Assembly: GCF_900156815.1 (NCBI RefSeq)
Contig: NZ_FTOT01000002.1
Coordinates: 372,001-436,000, forward strand
From: Gemmobacter megaterium
GTDB taxonomy: Bacteria; Pseudomonadota; Alphaproteobacteria; Rhodobacterales; Rhodobacteraceae
Reading direction: 5' to 3'
Length of the DNA stretch: 64,000 bases
A program made the translations under genes and the position numbers. Below are positions 37,694 through 47,681 of this stretch, piece after piece; the stretch's first letter is position 1, and the number at the start of each line of letters is the position of its first letter. The notes under the pieces were generated by a model that was not told the DNA's origin, searched no databases, and saw nothing but the letters and a program-made list of their open reading frames with translations.

Positions 37694-37954
37694 GCGTATC
37701 CCTCGGCCCGAAACCCGCGGCGCCTGACCTGCCCGCCCCGACGACGGCCACGCCAGACGCCGATGCCCACCAAATAGACACCGCCCCCACCCCACAGCCA
37801 CGCGCCCGTTGCGGTTCACTCCGCGCGAGCCCCCGCGCGCGCGGAACGATTGACACCGGGGGCGCACGACGGGCATAGGTTTTTGGCGCGGATCGAGCGT
37901 TCCGGGCCAATCCGAAATGGAAGAAAACCAAGACTAAGGGGGAGAAATCCACAT

Positions 37955-38539
37955 ATGAATGCTCTCTTGGCACTGTCCAGAGGCATAGACCGCTTGAACG
38001 AGATTGTCGGCAAGATCGTGATGTGGGCGATCCTTGTGGCAATCCTGATCAGTGCGGCCAACGCCCTTATCCGCAAGATATTCAGCATGTCCTCGAACGC
38101 CTGGCTCGAGGCGCAATGGTACCTGTTCGGCGCGGCATTCCTGCTGGCGGCCGCCTATACGCTGAAGCAGAACGAACATATCCGCATCGACATCGTCTAC
38201 GGCATGTTCAGTCGTCGCGTGCAGCACTGGATCGACCTTGTGGGCCATGCCCTGTTCCTGCTGCCCTTCAGCCTGCTGATGGTCTACTACCTGTGGCCCT
38301 ACACCATGAAGTCGATCCGCTCTGGCGAAATGTCCTCGAACGCCGGGGGGCTGATCATCTGGCCCGCCAAGGCGCTGCTGCTGGTGGGTTTCATCCTGCT
38401 GACCATCCAGGCCATCTCGGAAATCATCAAGAAGATCGCGGTGATGCGTGGCGACATCGAAGACCCTACCCCCTTCGTATCCTCGCATGACGCCGCCACC
38501 GTCGAAGCCGAGTCATTGATCGGAGAGCTCAAGAAATGA
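37955..38539 (+). CDS. TRAP transporter small permease (DctQ type)
   Basis: A 194-residue protein with four transmembrane helices and the DctQ segment SSNAWLEAQWYLFGAAFLLAAAYTLK, followed by NEHIRIDIVYG. It is the small membrane subunit of a tripartite ATP-independent transporter. AAGGGGGAG precedes the ATG at 37955. A TTGACA at 37850-37855 with a weak CATAGG 18 bases downstream is a possible promoter. ATGA overlap with the large permease gene. Confidence 0.92.
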   Translation: MNALLALSRGIDRLNEIVGKIVMWAILVAILISAANALIRKIFSMSSNAWLEAQWYLFGAAFLLAAAYTLKQNEHIRIDIVYGMFSRRVQHWIDLVGHALFLLPFSLLMVYYLWPYTMKSIRSGEMSSNAGGLIIWPAKALLLVGFILLTIQAISEIIKKIAVMRGDIEDPTPFVSSHDAATVEAESLIGELKK

Positions 38540-40260
38540 TGGAATTCATCGCGCTGAACATGGCGCCCATCATGTTTGCCTCTCTGATCCTGTTCCTGCT
38601 TCTGGGCTATCCGGTGGCATTCTCGCTGGCCGCACATGGCCTGCTGTTCTTCTTCATCGGTGTCGAACTGGCGCCGCTGTCGAACGGGTCGATCAACCTG
38701 TCCTGGCCCCTGCTGGCCGCCTTGCCCGACCGTTTCTGGTCGGTGCTGTCAAACGAGACATTGCTGGCCATTCCCTTCTTCACCTTCATGGGGGTGATCC
38801 TGGAACGCTCGGGCATGGCCGAGGATCTGCTGGATACCATCGGCCAGTTGTTCGGCCCCATCCGCGGCGGCCTTGCCTATGCGGTGGTTCTGGTGGGGGC
38901 GCTTCTTGCGGCGACCACCGGGGTCGTCGCGGCATCGGTGATCGCCATGGGCCTGATCTCTCTGCCGATCATGCTGCGCTATGGCTATGACAGATCGGTC
39001 GCGGCCGGGGCCATTGCGGCCTCTGGCACACTGGCGCAGATCGTGCCGCCCAGCCTTGTGCTGATCGTGCTGGCCGACCAACTTGGCCGGTCCGTGGGCG
39101 ACATGTACAAGGGGGCGCTGATCCCCGGCCTGACGCTGATGACGCTGTATCTCTTGTATATCTTCGTCATCTCGATGATCCAGCCCAAGAAACTGCCCGC
39201 CCTGCCGCTGGAGGCGCGCACGCTGGGATCGGGCGTCACCTCGCTGGTCGTGGCACTGGCCGCCTGCGCGGCAATCACCTGGGGGTCGCACCACTGGTTT
39301 GCAGCCAAATACGGCGCCAACAATGCCGACATGCTGGGCTTTGCCGCCGGGGTGCTTGTGGTTTACCTGTTCGCGCTGCTGGACAGAGGCATGAAGCTGA
39401 ACGTGATGAGCCGCCTGGCCCAACAGGTGATCATCGTGCTGATCCCGCCGCTGGCGCTGGTGTTCCTTGTGTTGGGCACCATCTTCCTCGGCATCGCCAC
39501 CCCGACCGAGGGCGGCGCGATGGGTGCCGTCGGCGCGCTGCTGCTTGCTGCCGCCAAAAAGCGCCTCAGCCTGTCGGTGATCTCGGCGGCCGTCGCCTCG
39601 ACCACCCGGCTTTCTGCCTTCGTGATGTTCATCCTGATCGGGGCACGGGTGTTCTCGCTGACCTTCTACGGTGTGAACGGGCACCTCTGGGTGGAACACC
39701 TGCTGGTGTCGCTGCCGGGGGGCGAGCTGGGCTTTCTCCTTGTGGTGTCGGTCCTGGTGTTCTTCCTGGCGTTCTTCCTCGACTACTTCGAACTGGCCTT
39801 CATCATCGTTCCGCTGCTGGTGGCTCCGGCCCAGGCGCTGGGGATTGACCTGATCTGGTTCGGGGTGATCCTCGCGGTGAACATGCAAACCTCGTTCATG
39901 CATCCGCCGTTCGGCTTTGCACTGCACTTCCTGCGCTCGGTCGCACCACGACAAGCCTATCTTGACCGGATCACGGGGCGCACCATCGCCCCGGTGACAA
40001 CGGCGCAAATCTATCTGGGCGCCATTCCGTTCCTGTGCATCCAGCTTGTGATGATCGGGGTGGTGATCGGCTTCCCGCAGATGGTGATGCACTACAAGGG
40101 GCCGCCGGTGGACACCACGAATGTCACCATCACCCTGCCCCAGATGCCGGGGTTGGGCGGGCTTGGCGTTCCTGGCGGATTGGGTATGCCCGGCGGGCTG
40201 GGTGCGCCGGGTGGGCTAGGCGCCCCCGGCGGCCTGCAACCGCCAACGCCGGGCAACTGA
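38536..40260 (+). CDS. TRAP transporter large permease (DctM type) with a Gly/Pro/Leu-rich tail
   Basis: A 574-residue protein of about twelve helices with the DctM signatures AIPFFTFMGVILERSGMAEDLL, GVVAASVIAMGLISLPIML and PPSLVLIVLADQLG. Such a long DctM belongs to the subfamily that carries mannitol-type, C4 or other organic-acid cargo; the ligand is not evident. The last 40 residues are unusual: after TNVTITLPQMPG comes a run of PGGLG-type repeats ending PPTPGN. A strong terminator follows. Confidence 0.93.
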   Translation: MMEFIALNMAPIMFASLILFLLLGYPVAFSLAAHGLLFFFIGVELAPLSNGSINLSWPLLAALPDRFWSVLSNETLLAIPFFTFMGVILERSGMAEDLLDTIGQLFGPIRGGLAYAVVLVGALLAATTGVVAASVIAMGLISLPIMLRYGYDRSVAAGAIAASGTLAQIVPPSLVLIVLADQLGRSVGDMYKGALIPGLTLMTLYLLYIFVISMIQPKKLPALPLEARTLGSGVTSLVVALAACAAITWGSHHWFAAKYGANNADMLGFAAGVLVVYLFALLDRGMKLNVMSRLAQQVIIVLIPPLALVFLVLGTIFLGIATPTEGGAMGAVGALLLAAAKKRLSLSVISAAVASTTRLSAFVMFILIGARVFSLTFYGVNGHLWVEHLLVSLPGGELGFLLVVSVLVFFLAFFLDYFELAFIIVPLLVAPAQALGIDLIWFGVILAVNMQTSFMHPPFGFALHFLRSVAPRQAYLDRITGRTIAPVTTAQIYLGAIPFLCIQLVMIGVVIGFPQMVMHYKGPPVDTTNVTITLPQMPGLGGLGVPGGLGMPGGLGAPGGLGAPGGLQPPTPGN

Positions 40261-40278
40261 CCGACGCAACAGCGCAGC

Positions 40279-40310
40279 ACGGCCCCCGTCACCGGGGGCC
40301 GTTTTCGTTT
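40279..40310 (+). terminator. Intrinsic terminator after the TRAP large permease
   Basis: ACGGCCCCCG-TCAC-CGGGGGCCGT (40279-40302), a 10-base-pair stem with a tetraloop, followed by TTTCGTTT. It ends the plus-strand dctQM transcript 19 bases after the stop. Confidence 0.9.
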
Positions 40311-40415
40311 GGCCGTCACGTCAGCGCCTGTGCCTGGATCCAAGTACCCGAAGGGGGCCACGCCACGCCGGGGCTGCACATCCGCCCCATGGCAGCAGCA
40401 CCCCCGCCCAAGCGC

Positions 40416-40449
40416 CATGACAAAAGGCCCCGGCTTGCGCCGGGGCCTT
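40416..40449 (-). terminator. Intrinsic terminator after the TRAP binding protein
   Basis: On the minus strand AAGGCCCCGGC-GCAA-GCCGGGGCCTT (40449-40424) is followed by TTGTCATGG. It ends the minus-strand binding-protein transcript 21 bases after the stop. Confidence 0.85.
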
Positions 40450-40470
40450 CTGGCAGTGCATAGGGGCGGC

Positions 40471-41652
<1,182 letters not shown>

Positions 41653-41825
41653 TCAGTTTACACGCGCGAATGCCTCTGTCCAGCAGCAGCACGGGGCTTT
41701 TGCCAAGATCCTGACATTCCGGCAGAATATGGCCGCCGTTGACGCTTCGGCAGCCGCCCGGTCTGCCACGTCCGGCAGCAGTTGCCTGCGAGTTGATCAC
41801 CATGCGGCGCGGGCGCGCGGGCCTG

Positions 41826-42725
41826 TCAGGCGCGGCCAGAATGCTCCGCCGTCGGGGGCAGCGGCGGCTGCGCCCCCTCCCAACCGCAGGTGGCAGCGGC
41901 GGCGACGGTGGCCTCTGCCATGGCGTCGGGCATTGGCATTCCGGTCGCCAGGGCCGCGGCAAGGGCGCCGGTAAAGCTGTCCCCCGCGCCGGTGGTGTCG
42001 ATCACCTCGATCTGCGCGGCGGGCTGGTGCCAATGCGTTCCATCCGGCAGCACCGCCTCGGCCCCCTTGTCCCCGAGGGTACGGACCAGCGCAAATCCGA
42101 ACGCACCGGCCAGCGCCTCTGCGGTTCCGGCATCACGGGGGCGCATGGCCAGGATCGCGGCGGTTTCATGTTCGTTCATCACCAGAACATCCGTCAGCGA
42201 CAGCAACTCCTCCAACTGTGCGGCGTCGATGGTTCTGGGCGCCGGCGCGTAGTTCAGCAAGACGCGCCCTCCGGCGGCGCGGGCGCGACGCGCCGCCCGC
42301 AGGTTTTCCGCCAGCGGCACTTCCATCTGCAACACACAGATGCGCATGTCCTCGAACACGGCAGAGGACAGGTTCTGCGCCGAAACCTCTCCGTTGGCGC
42401 CGCTGGCCACGGTGATGGCATTCTCGCCGTGCTGATCGACGGTGATGAACGCAAGGCCGGTGGCCAGGTCTGCGCGCTGCAAAAAAGCGGTGCCGACGCC
42501 TCGGCGGCGCAGATTTTCAGCACAGCTCTGGCCGAACCCGTCCGGCCCAACCGCGCCGACCATCTGCACCAGCACCCCGGACTGCGCCGCAGCCACCGCC
42601 TGATTGGCCCCCTTGCCGCCGAAATGAGTGGCACAACCAGCGGCAAGGACCGTCTCGCCAGGGCGCGGAATGGCCTCCACCCGCGCAACCAGATCCACGT
42701 TGATGGAACCGAAGACAAGGATCAC
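41826..42725 (-). CDS. rbsK: Ribokinase (PfkB family)
   Basis: A 299-residue sugar kinase with FGSINVDLVARVEAIPRPGET at the start, the sugar-binding GGKGANQAVAAAQ, and the catalytic-base motif DTTGAGDSFTGALA (second aspartate is the base). Ribokinase phosphorylates D-ribose. It follows the thiM-thiE-thiD-SDR genes on the same strand after an 83-base gap and could be read from the same transcript, but a direct link to thiamine is not clear. The same family also includes kinases for other sugars. Confidence 0.88.
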   Translation of the reverse strand: MILVFGSINVDLVARVEAIPRPGETVLAAGCATHFGGKGANQAVAAAQSGVLVQMVGAVGPDGFGQSCAENLRRRGVGTAFLQRADLATGLAFITVDQHGENAITVASGANGEVSAQNLSSAVFEDMRICVLQMEVPLAENLRAARRARAAGGRVLLNYAPAPRTIDAAQLEELLSLTDVLVMNEHETAAILAMRPRDAGTAEALAGAFGFALVRTLGDKGAEAVLPDGTHWHQPAAQIEVIDTTGAGDSFTGALAAALATGMPMPDAMAEATVAAAATCGWEGAQPPLPPTAEHSGRA

Positions 42726-42808
42726 GACAGCCCCCAGTCATTAGACCTCTGTGTCCGAGATATCGGGCCGATCGGCGCGAATGGCAAGCGGCACGGCCCG
42801 GCCGTTAC

Positions 42809-43573
42809 TCAGCCAAAGACAAGCCCGCCATCGACAATCAGGTTCTGCCCCGTCACCGCCCGCGCCCAGGGGGAGGCAAAGAACAACACCGCATCCGCCA
42901 GATCGTCAGGTGTTGTCACCCGGCCCAGCGGGGTCTGGGCCGCGACAAGGTCGAACACCGCGTCCGGGGTCGCGGCGCTGGCATCCGTCGTGCGCAACAG
43001 CCCGCCAGACACCATGTTGACCGTCACGCCCATCGGCCCGAGTTCCTTGGCGGCGGTCCGCGTCAGCCCCAGCAACGCGGCCTTGGCGGCGGTGTAGTCG
43101 TGATAGGGAACAACGGGATTCTGCACCAGATTCGTGCCGATGCTGATAACACGGCCATACCCTTGCGCCATGAAATGCGGCCGCAGCGCCCGAAGACAGG
43201 CCAGCAGCCCGCCAACTGCCGTCTCGCCCTGATGGGCCATGTCCGCCCATGTCAGCCGGTCAAGATGCGCCCGCGCCTCGCCGTTGAACGAAAACCCGGC
43301 AAGCGCGTTGTGAATCAGGACATCCGGCGCCCCAAACCGCTCGGTGATCGCCGCCACCATGTCCATGACCTGGGCGGCGTCTGTCACATCGGCCTGAAAG
43401 GCGGCGGCACGGGGGCCGATGTCCTGGGCCAGCGCCTGCGCGGCGCCCTCGCTGGCGCGGTAATTGATGGCCACCCGCGCACCTTCGCGGGCGAAGGCGC
43501 GGGCAATCGCAGCCCCAAGCCCCCGGCCTGCGCCGGTGACAAGAACGGTCTGGTCCGAAAGCGATCTGGTCAT
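42809..43573 (-). CDS. Short-chain dehydrogenase in the thiamine operon
   Basis: A 254-residue SDR: TGAGRGLGAAIARAF cofactor loop, HNALAG, and the YxxxK active site in YHDYTAAKAALLG. In the position where a catalytic Ser is usual (13 residues before Tyr) I read Thr (SIGTN). The start overlaps thiD by four bases, so it is under the same TPP riboswitch. A 3-oxoacyl-ACP-reductase-like annotation would be generic; the operon suggests a thiamine-related substrate. Confidence 0.88.
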   Translation of the reverse strand: MTRSLSDQTVLVTGAGRGLGAAIARAFAREGARVAINYRASEGAAQALAQDIGPRAAAFQADVTDAAQVMDMVAAITERFGAPDVLIHNALAGFSFNGEARAHLDRLTWADMAHQGETAVGGLLACLRALRPHFMAQGYGRVISIGTNLVQNPVVPYHDYTAAKAALLGLTRTAAKELGPMGVTVNMVSGGLLRTTDASAATPDAVFDLVAAQTPLGRVTTPDDLADAVLFFASPWARAVTGQNLIVDGGLVFG

Positions 43574-44379
43574 GTGAGACGTACCTTTGTGGTCGAAACG
43601 TGAAAATGATGGATCGGGCCGTGGCCGTGGCCGACCGACAGCTCACCCGAAGCCGCAATCGCCGCAGCGACATGCGCCTTGGCGCGCCGCGCCGCCTCGG
43701 GCAGCGGAACCCCATGGCCAAGCCAGGTCGCAAGCGCGGAGGACAGGCTACACCCCGTGCCATGGGTGTTCTTGCCCGCGTGCCGTGGCCCGTCGATCCA
43801 GTGCAGGCCGCCGCGTTCCGCCAGCAGATCGGGCGACCCTGCCCCGCCCAGATGGCCGCCCTTCAACAGCACGGCGCTTGGCCCCAGGTCCAGCAGGGCG
43901 CGGGCCTGATCCTGCATGTCCTCCCGGCAGGCGGCCTCTTGGCAGCCCAGCAGATCGGCGGCTTCGGGCAGGTTGGGCGTGATCACCGTCGCGCAGGGCA
44001 AGAACGCCCGCAGCGCGGCAACCGCACCGGCCTGCAAAAGCCGGTCGCCGCTTTTCGCCACCATCACCGGGTCAAGCACCACGGGCGCAGTCAGGCCGTT
44101 CAACGCATCGGCAACGGCCTCGACGACGTCGCCGGCCCCCAACATGCCGATCTTGACCGCATCAATGCGGATATCCTCGCGGATCATCGCGATCTGGTCG
44201 CGGATCATTGCGGGGCGCACCGGATCCACGGCGCGCACGCCACGGGTGTTCTGCGCTGTCAGCGCGGCAAGGGCGGCCATGGCATAGCCGCCATTGGCCG
44301 AAATCGCCTTGATGTCGGCCTGAATACCCGCGCCCCCCGAGGGGTCGGATCCCGCTATGGACAAGATGTTGGGGATCAT
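43570..44379 (-). CDS. thiD: Hydroxymethylpyrimidine/phosphomethylpyrimidine kinase
   Basis: A 269-residue ribokinase-fold kinase: NILSIAGSDPSGGAGIQADIKA at the N-terminus (HMP binding), DPVMVAKSG, LLKGGHLGG, and the anion-hole end KNTHGTGCSLSSALA. It phosphorylates HMP twice to HMP-PP for thiamine assembly. Overlaps thiE and the SDR by four bases each. Confidence 0.96.
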   Translation of the reverse strand: MIPNILSIAGSDPSGGAGIQADIKAISANGGYAMAALAALTAQNTRGVRAVDPVRPAMIRDQIAMIREDIRIDAVKIGMLGAGDVVEAVADALNGLTAPVVLDPVMVAKSGDRLLQAGAVAALRAFLPCATVITPNLPEAADLLGCQEAACREDMQDQARALLDLGPSAVLLKGGHLGGAGSPDLLAERGGLHWIDGPRHAGKNTHGTGCSLSSALATWLGHGVPLPEAARRAKAHVAAAIAASGELSVGHGHGPIHHFHVSTTKVRLT

Positions 44380-44987
44380 GCCTGCCTCCAGTCCAGCAGC
44401 AAGGCACGGGTTGCAGCTTCGGGATCGGCGGCGCGGGTGACGGCGCTGACCACCGCCATGCCCACGGCGCCTGCCTGTTTCAACGCCGCCGCATCCCCCA
44501 GCGCCAGACCGCCGATGGCAATCACCGGCACCGGCGCGGCCGCAGCAATCCCGGCCAGCCCCGCCAGCCCGACAGGTGGCGCGTGGTCGGGCTTTGTCGC
44601 GGTGGCACGCACGGGACCGGCCCCGATGTAATCCACGCCCGGCGGCACCCTGCGGGCCTGGGACAGGGTTTCGACCGACAGCCCCACAAGGCGCCCCGAC
44701 CCCAATCGCGCGCGCACGGCGCGGGGATCGCCGTCGCCCTGACCGATATGCACGCCATCCGCACCTGCGCTGATGGCCACCTCGACCCGGTCATTGACGA
44801 TCAGACGCACAGCCAGCGCCGCCATTTCCGGCAAAAGCTGCCGGACCAGCGCGTGCAGCTCCGCATCGCTGGCCTGCTTGTCCCGCAGTTGGACCGCCCA
44901 TGCCCCGCCGCGCGCCGCGGCACGCGCCTGTTCGATCACCGGCACCGCCGATGCCGGGTCCGTCACCACGTAGATTGGCCCGATCAT
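44376..44987 (-). CDS. thiE: Thiamine-phosphate synthase
   Basis: A 203-residue TIM-barrel enzyme with VQLRDKQA, the LIVNDRVEVA pyrophosphate site, GVHIGQGD, GAGPVRATATKP and IGGL. It condenses HMP-PP with thiazole phosphate to thiamine monophosphate. Start at 44987 overlaps thiM by four bases. Somewhat diverged: the glycine loop near PVPVIAIGG is intact. Confidence 0.95.
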   Translation of the reverse strand: MIGPIYVVTDPASAVPVIEQARAAARGGAWAVQLRDKQASDAELHALVRQLLPEMAALAVRLIVNDRVEVAISAGADGVHIGQGDGDPRAVRARLGSGRLVGLSVETLSQARRVPPGVDYIGAGPVRATATKPDHAPPVGLAGLAGIAAAAPVPVIAIGGLALGDAAALKQAGAVGMAVVSAVTRAADPEAATRALLLDWRQA

Positions 44988-45772
44988 AGCGCCAGAACCC
45001 TGGCGTCACGGGTCAGATCCTCGGGTGTCACGGCACATAGCGCGTCCAGAAAGGCAACGGCAAAACTGCCCGGCCCTTGCGCGGCACGCCCGGCCATTTC
45101 GCCTGCAAGCCCATAGCAGGCCATCGCCGCCACCACGGGTTCAGGGCCGGGATCACCCGCGACAAAGGCCGCGATGACCCCGTTCAACGAGCAACCAAGC
45201 GCGGTCACACGCGGCATCAGTGCATGACCATTCTCCACCCGCCACCCCCGGCTGCCATCGGTGATGAAATCGACCGGCCCGGAAACCACGACGACCGCCC
45301 CCGTCCACCGGGCCAGATCGCGGGCCGCCTCTTCGGCCGCCGCCACGCTGTCCGCCGCATCGGTCCCCTTGCCCCCCGCCCCAAGGCCGACCAGGGCCAA
45401 TATCTCCGACGCATTGCCCCGGATGACCGAGGGCCGCAGGTCCAGCAGACGAGCACAGACATCCTGCCGAAACCGTGTTGCGCCGACGCCGACCGGGTCA
45501 AGCACCCACGGGCGCCCCCGCGCCGCCATGGTCCGGGCCGCAAGCTCCATCGCCTCGGCCCAGGCGGGATCCAGCGTGCCGATGTTCACCGTCAGCGCCT
45601 GCGCCAAGGCGGCGAATTCCGCCACTTCCTCGCGGGCATGGACCATTGCGGGCGAGGCCCCGACGGCCAGCAGCACATTGGCCATGACATTCATCGCCAC
45701 GAAGTTGGTGATATTGTGCACCAGCGGAGCCTGCGCCCGCATGTTCCGCAAATACTGTCCGATTTCGTCCAT
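44984..45772 (-). CDS. thiM: Hydroxyethylthiazole kinase
   Basis: A 262-residue protein with PLVHNITNFVAMNVMANVLL, VLDPVGVGAT, GNASEI and the C-terminal GCSLNGVIAAF. It phosphorylates hydroxyethylthiazole, the salvage partner of thiD and thiE. The ATG at 45772 follows a GGGGG Shine-Dalgarno at 45777-45781; an in-frame ATG 15 codons upstream is rejected. First gene of the riboswitch-controlled operon thiM-thiE-thiD-SDR. Confidence 0.95.
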   Translation of the reverse strand: MDEIGQYLRNMRAQAPLVHNITNFVAMNVMANVLLAVGASPAMVHAREEVAEFAALAQALTVNIGTLDPAWAEAMELAARTMAARGRPWVLDPVGVGATRFRQDVCARLLDLRPSVIRGNASEILALVGLGAGGKGTDAADSVAAAEEAARDLARWTGAVVVVSGPVDFITDGSRGWRVENGHALMPRVTALGCSLNGVIAAFVAGDPGPEPVVAAMACYGLAGEMAGRAAQGPGSFAVAFLDALCAVTPEDLTRDARVLAL

Positions 45773-45776
45773 ATCG

Positions 45777-45835
45777 CCCCCTGCCGACTGCGAGGGCTGA
45801 AGGCAGGTCGGGTCCACGACGGAACGGAAGCCTGC
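45777..45835 (-). promoter_or_regulatory. Expression platform: Shine-Dalgarno-sequestering hairpin with alternative pairing
   Basis: On the minus strand CCTGCC (45807-45802) can pair with GGCAGG (45785-45780), and the second arm overlaps the thiM ribosome site GGGGG (45781-45777). GCAGG just after the aptamer (45835-45831) could pair with the same CCTGC and free the ribosome site. This implies translational control by TPP. The pairing was judged by eye, not by energy calculation. Confidence 0.5.
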
Positions 45836-45841
45836 TCTCAG

Positions 45842-45918
45842 AACTCCCTACGCCAGCATGATCTGGTTCAGGTTCAAAGGGTGCTTCTCAGCCCGCGCGC
45901 ACGCGAACGCCCCTGTCC
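45842..45918 (-). promoter_or_regulatory. TPP (thiamine pyrophosphate) riboswitch aptamer
   Basis: Reading the minus strand from 45918: CAGGGGCG, then a variable GC stem, GGGCTGAGAAGCACCC, TTTGAACCTGAACCAGATCA and TGCTGGCGTAGGGAG. The conserved CTGAGA and ACCTGA-type cores and the GCGTAGGGA end are those of the THI element. It sits 70 bases before thiM, the expected target. High TPP would switch off the thiamine salvage genes. Confidence 0.95.
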
Positions 45919-46217
45919 GAGCCGCGATCAGATCGCCATGGCGGCAGAATGTCAAGGCGCCCGGCCCGCGGGACAACGTCAGGGGCGTGATCCTCGACCG
46001 GCGCGGCAAGTCTTTGCCGGCACAGATGCCTTGGCCCATCGGCGGTTGACACATTCGTGAGTCGTGGCAAATCCTTGGGGTGGCGTGCGATGGAACCGGA
46101 TGCGGCGGATCACCGCCCGGCATCAGGCTCTGCGGTTCCCACGCCGTGTAGGGGCGGGCAAGTCCCCGCCAATCGGTTCGAGTCCCCACTGCATCGAAAT
46201 CCAAAGGCAGGACACAG

Positions 46218-47489
46218 ATGTCGATACTCGTGAACGAAGCAAGCAAGCGGCTGGAGCGGCTGCCGCTGCCAACCGCCCTGGAATTTGCCAGTGGCGCACG
46301 GATTGGTGCGCCCGACCCGCAGATCACGCTACGCCTGCCGGACGAAAAGGCGCTGCGCCTGCTGACCGGAAACCGCCTGGATGCCATCGCGGATGCCATC
46401 GTCGAAGGCAAGGTCGGCATCGAGGGCCGGATGCGCGATCTGATGACCCTGACCGCCGGGCTGATCCGCCCAATGGGGGCCGCCGTGCAGGCCGGCTGGC
46501 TGCGGCGGGCCATCTATACCCTGCGCTCCGCCCGGATGCATACCCGCGCCAGGGACGCCGGCCAGATCAGCTTTCACTACGATGTGTCGGACGACTTCTA
46601 TCAGTTGTGGCTGGATCCGCGCCGCGTCTATTCCTGCGCCTATTTTGCCGACCCGTCGATGACACTGGCCCAGGCACAGGAGGCAAAGCTGGACCTGATT
46701 TGCCGCAAGCTGGACCTGAAGGCAGGCGAACGGTTCCTGGATGTCGGTGCGGGTTGGGGCGGTCTGTTGCTGTGGGCCGCAGAAAACTATGGGGTCACTG
46801 CGACAGGCATCACCTTGTCCCGGAACCAGCACGCCCATGTGAACCGGCTGATCCATGAAAAGGGGCTGGAACGCCGCGTAACTATGGAGCTGCGCGATTA
46901 CCGCGACCTTCCCGATGACCAGCCTTATGACAAGATCGCCTCTGTCGGCATGTTCGAACATGTGGGGCGGGTCAATCTGCCGATATATTTCCGCAAGCTG
47001 CGCGCGTTGTTGCGGCCCGGTGGACTCTTGATGAACCACGGCATCACATCGGGCTTTCTGGATGATGCGGCGGTGTCAGGCGGCCTGGGAAACTTCATCG
47101 AAAAGTACATTTTCCCAGGCGGCGAGCTGTTTCACATCTCGCATGTCCAGCGCGAAATGGCCGGCGCGGATCTGGAAGTGGTGGATACGGAATCGCTGCG
47201 TCCCCATTATGCCAGGACGCTCTGGGCATGGTCGGACGGGCTGGAGGCGTGCTTGCCGGAAGCCGAGCGCATTCTGATCCAGAGCCACGGCGAGGACCGC
47301 GGCCATCAGGTGCTGCGCGCCTTTCGGCTGTATCTGGCAGGCTGCGCCATGGCCTTCGAAGAGGGTTGGGTCTCGCTGCACCAGATCCTTGCTACGCGGC
47401 CCGACGGCAATATGGACAGCGGCGATCTGCGCGGCGCGCAATCGACCTATCCGTTCCGTCGTGGCTACATGTATGCGAACCGGCCCTGA
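46218..47489 (+). CDS. cfa: Cyclopropane-fatty-acyl-phospholipid synthase family methyltransferase
   Basis: A 423-residue protein with the AdoMet loop FLDVGAGWGGLLLWAAENYG (about residues 176-195), the conserved SFHYDVSDDFYQLWLD before it, ITLSRNQHAHV and SVGMFEHVG. It adds a methylene bridge to membrane lipid double bonds. The C-terminal half has the usual EKYIFPGG and HYARTLWAW motifs. The ATG at 46218 follows AGGACACAG. A TTGACA at 46046-46051 may belong to its promoter. Divergent from the thiamine operon. Confidence 0.93.
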   Translation: MSILVNEASKRLERLPLPTALEFASGARIGAPDPQITLRLPDEKALRLLTGNRLDAIADAIVEGKVGIEGRMRDLMTLTAGLIRPMGAAVQAGWLRRAIYTLRSARMHTRARDAGQISFHYDVSDDFYQLWLDPRRVYSCAYFADPSMTLAQAQEAKLDLICRKLDLKAGERFLDVGAGWGGLLLWAAENYGVTATGITLSRNQHAHVNRLIHEKGLERRVTMELRDYRDLPDDQPYDKIASVGMFEHVGRVNLPIYFRKLRALLRPGGLLMNHGITSGFLDDAAVSGGLGNFIEKYIFPGGELFHISHVQREMAGADLEVVDTESLRPHYARTLWAWSDGLEACLPEAERILIQSHGEDRGHQVLRAFRLYLAGCAMAFEEGWVSLHQILATRPDGNMDSGDLRGAQSTYPFRRGYMYANRP

Positions 47490-47536
47490 TCCCCCGGCCG
47501 CCTTGCGGAAACAGGTTCAAAGACCTTCGGCACACT

Positions 47537-47573
47537 TCGCAAAAGCAAACGCCCCAACTGCGAAGTTGAGGCG
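47537..47573 (-). terminator. Terminator of tRNA-Val
   Basis: On the minus strand, 15 bases after the tRNA 3' end, CGCCTCAACT-TCGC-AGTTGGGGCG (47573-47550, one mismatch) is followed by TTTGCTTTTGC. It could also act on the plus strand after cfa. Confidence 0.75.
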
Positions 47574-47587
47574 CCGCGTGGAATTCA

Positions 47588-47662
47588 TGGTGGGCGATAA
47601 CGGATTTGAACCGCTGACATCTTCGATGTGAACGAAGCGCTCTACCGCTGAGCTAATCGCCC
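47588..47662 (-). tRNA. tRNA-Val (CAC anticodon)
   Basis: A 75-base cloverleaf on the minus strand: acceptor GGGCGAT with ATCGCCC, D arm GCTC/GAGC, anticodon arm CTTCG-TTCACAT-CGAAG giving anticodon CAC, T arm with GGTTCAAATCC, discriminator A and encoded CCA. Reads the GUG valine codon. Confidence 0.96.
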
Positions 47663-47681
47663 GATGGCCGGGGGTTTACCG

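Noticed and set aside
46140-46200. GGTTCGAGTCC before cfa, resembling a tRNA T-loop
   Set aside because: No acceptor, D or anticodon arms can be built around it, so it is not a tRNA or a clear tRNA fragment.
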